Shown here: piece after piece, positions 43,195 to 43,837 of the stretch
How the letters are laid out: the number at the start of each line of letters is the position of its first letter
Position numbering within the stretch: the stretch's first letter is position 1
Assembly: GCA_947373745.1 (NCBI GenBank)
Contig: CANBZB010000004.1
Span: 1 to 43,837, forward strand
Source: Burkholderiales bacterium
Lineage (GTDB): Bacteria; Pseudomonadota; Gammaproteobacteria; Burkholderiales; Burkholderiaceae_C
Length of the DNA: 43,837 nucleotides
Direction: 5' to 3'
Made by a program: the position numbers and the translations under genes
The notes under the pieces: generated by a model
Told to the model about the DNA's origin: nothing
Seen by the model: the letters and a program-made list of their open reading frames with translations, nothing else
The model's database searches: none

Positions 43195-43211
43195 CTTGCA
43201 ATGATTGTAAG
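43195..43211. promoter_or_regulatory. 17-bp near-perfect dyad in the icd / ANTAR-regulator intergenic region
   Basis: CTTGCAAT-G-ATTGTAAG; 7 of 8 positions symmetrical; 18 bp before the regulator ATG (43230). Confidence 0.4.
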
Positions 43212-43229
43212 ACCCCATTCCAGCCCTCT

Positions 43230-43837
43230 ATGTCCATCAAACGACCCAAGCCCACCCCGCCTCCCGCATTGCGGATCGTGGTGGTCGCGCCAGATTTGGA
43301 AATAGAAGACCCAAACGACGACCACGCGCGGACCCAGGCCGAACGGTCCCGCGCCTTGCGTATTGGCTTACTCGAGAGCGGTTTTAACCTGATCGCCACC
43401 CTGCCCGCCGACGTGTTTTTAGCGGACCGCATCAGCCAGCTCCAACCCGACTTGATCATCGTCGACGCCGAGTCTGAAGCGCGTGATGCCTTGGAGCATG
43501 TGGTTTTCGCCACCCGCGACGCGCGTCGTCCTATCGTGCTCTTCACCGACGACAACGACACCACCCACGTACGCGACGCAGTTGCAGTTGGCGTGTCAGC
43601 CTATATCGTTGACGGACTCTCTAGCACCCGCATCCGACCCATCTTGGACGTAGCGATGGCGCGCTTTGAATATGAGCAACGCCTGCGTTTAGAGCGCGAC
43701 GACGCGCGCAGCGCCCTACAAGAGCGCACTGTGGTCGATCGCGCCAAGGCGTTGCTGATGGAGCGCCAAGGTTTGAGTGAAAAAGAAGCTTTCACCAAAC
43801 TCAGGAAAGCCGCCATGGATAAGGGACTGAAGATCGG
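43230..43837 (+). CDS. ANTAR-domain response regulator (NasT-like), truncated by the right edge
   Basis: Open frame from the ATG at 43230: [22 protein letters not shown]...[38 protein letters not shown]...[41 protein letters not shown], a classic ANTAR C-terminus. Confidence 0.88.
   Translation, partial: MSIKRPKPTPPPALRIVVVAPDLEIEDPNDDHARTQAERSRALRIGLLESGFNLIATLPADVFLADRISQLQPDLIIVDAESEARDALEHVVFATRDARRPIVLFTDDNDTTHVRDAVAVGVSAYIVDGLSSTRIRPILDVAMARFEYEQRLRLERDDARSALQERTVVDRAKALLMERQGLSEKEAFTKLRKAAMDKGLKI

Noticed and set aside
43136-43564. N-terminal extension of the isocitrate dehydrogenase ORF
   Set aside because: Monomeric IDH starts at MAADKSKI (43135); the extension is antisense to the ANTAR regulator.
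1-43837. Mobile elements, prophage, CRISPR, toxin-antitoxin or defence systems
   Set aside because: Read both strands and the ORF list; no transposase, integrase, Cas, TA or restriction motifs and no regularly spaced repeats seen.

Overview
The window is an ordinary, gene-dense chromosomal segment from a betaproteobacterium (Burkholderiales, probably Comamonadaceae-like). That placement comes from gene content and order, not from a search. From left to right it contains: a truncated CcoI/FixI-type copper P-type ATPase divergent from uspA; an etfB-etfA-acyl-CoA dehydrogenase-nitronate monooxygenase-like operon; mscS and a histone-deacetylase-family gene; mltB; a porin; queG, tsaE, amiC, dedA, mutL, an MFS exporter and miaA; a DUF1178 gene; a complete 14-gene nuoA-N operon preceded by tRNA-Leu(GAG), secG and tpiA; pnp and rpsO; an orphan periplasmic binding protein; tsaD; monomeric isocitrate dehydrogenase; and a truncated NasT-like ANTAR regulator. 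I found no CRISPR array, transposon, prophage or recognisable undescribed multi-gene system. The items most worth a second look are small non-coding or regulatory structures: a perfect FNR-type box between ccoI and uspA, a 20-bp perfect palindrome upstream of etfB, stem-loops in the rpsO and pnp leaders, a promoter with a possible Fur half-site plus an apparent gene remnant before the porin, and His-rich tails or loops in PNPase and NuoL.
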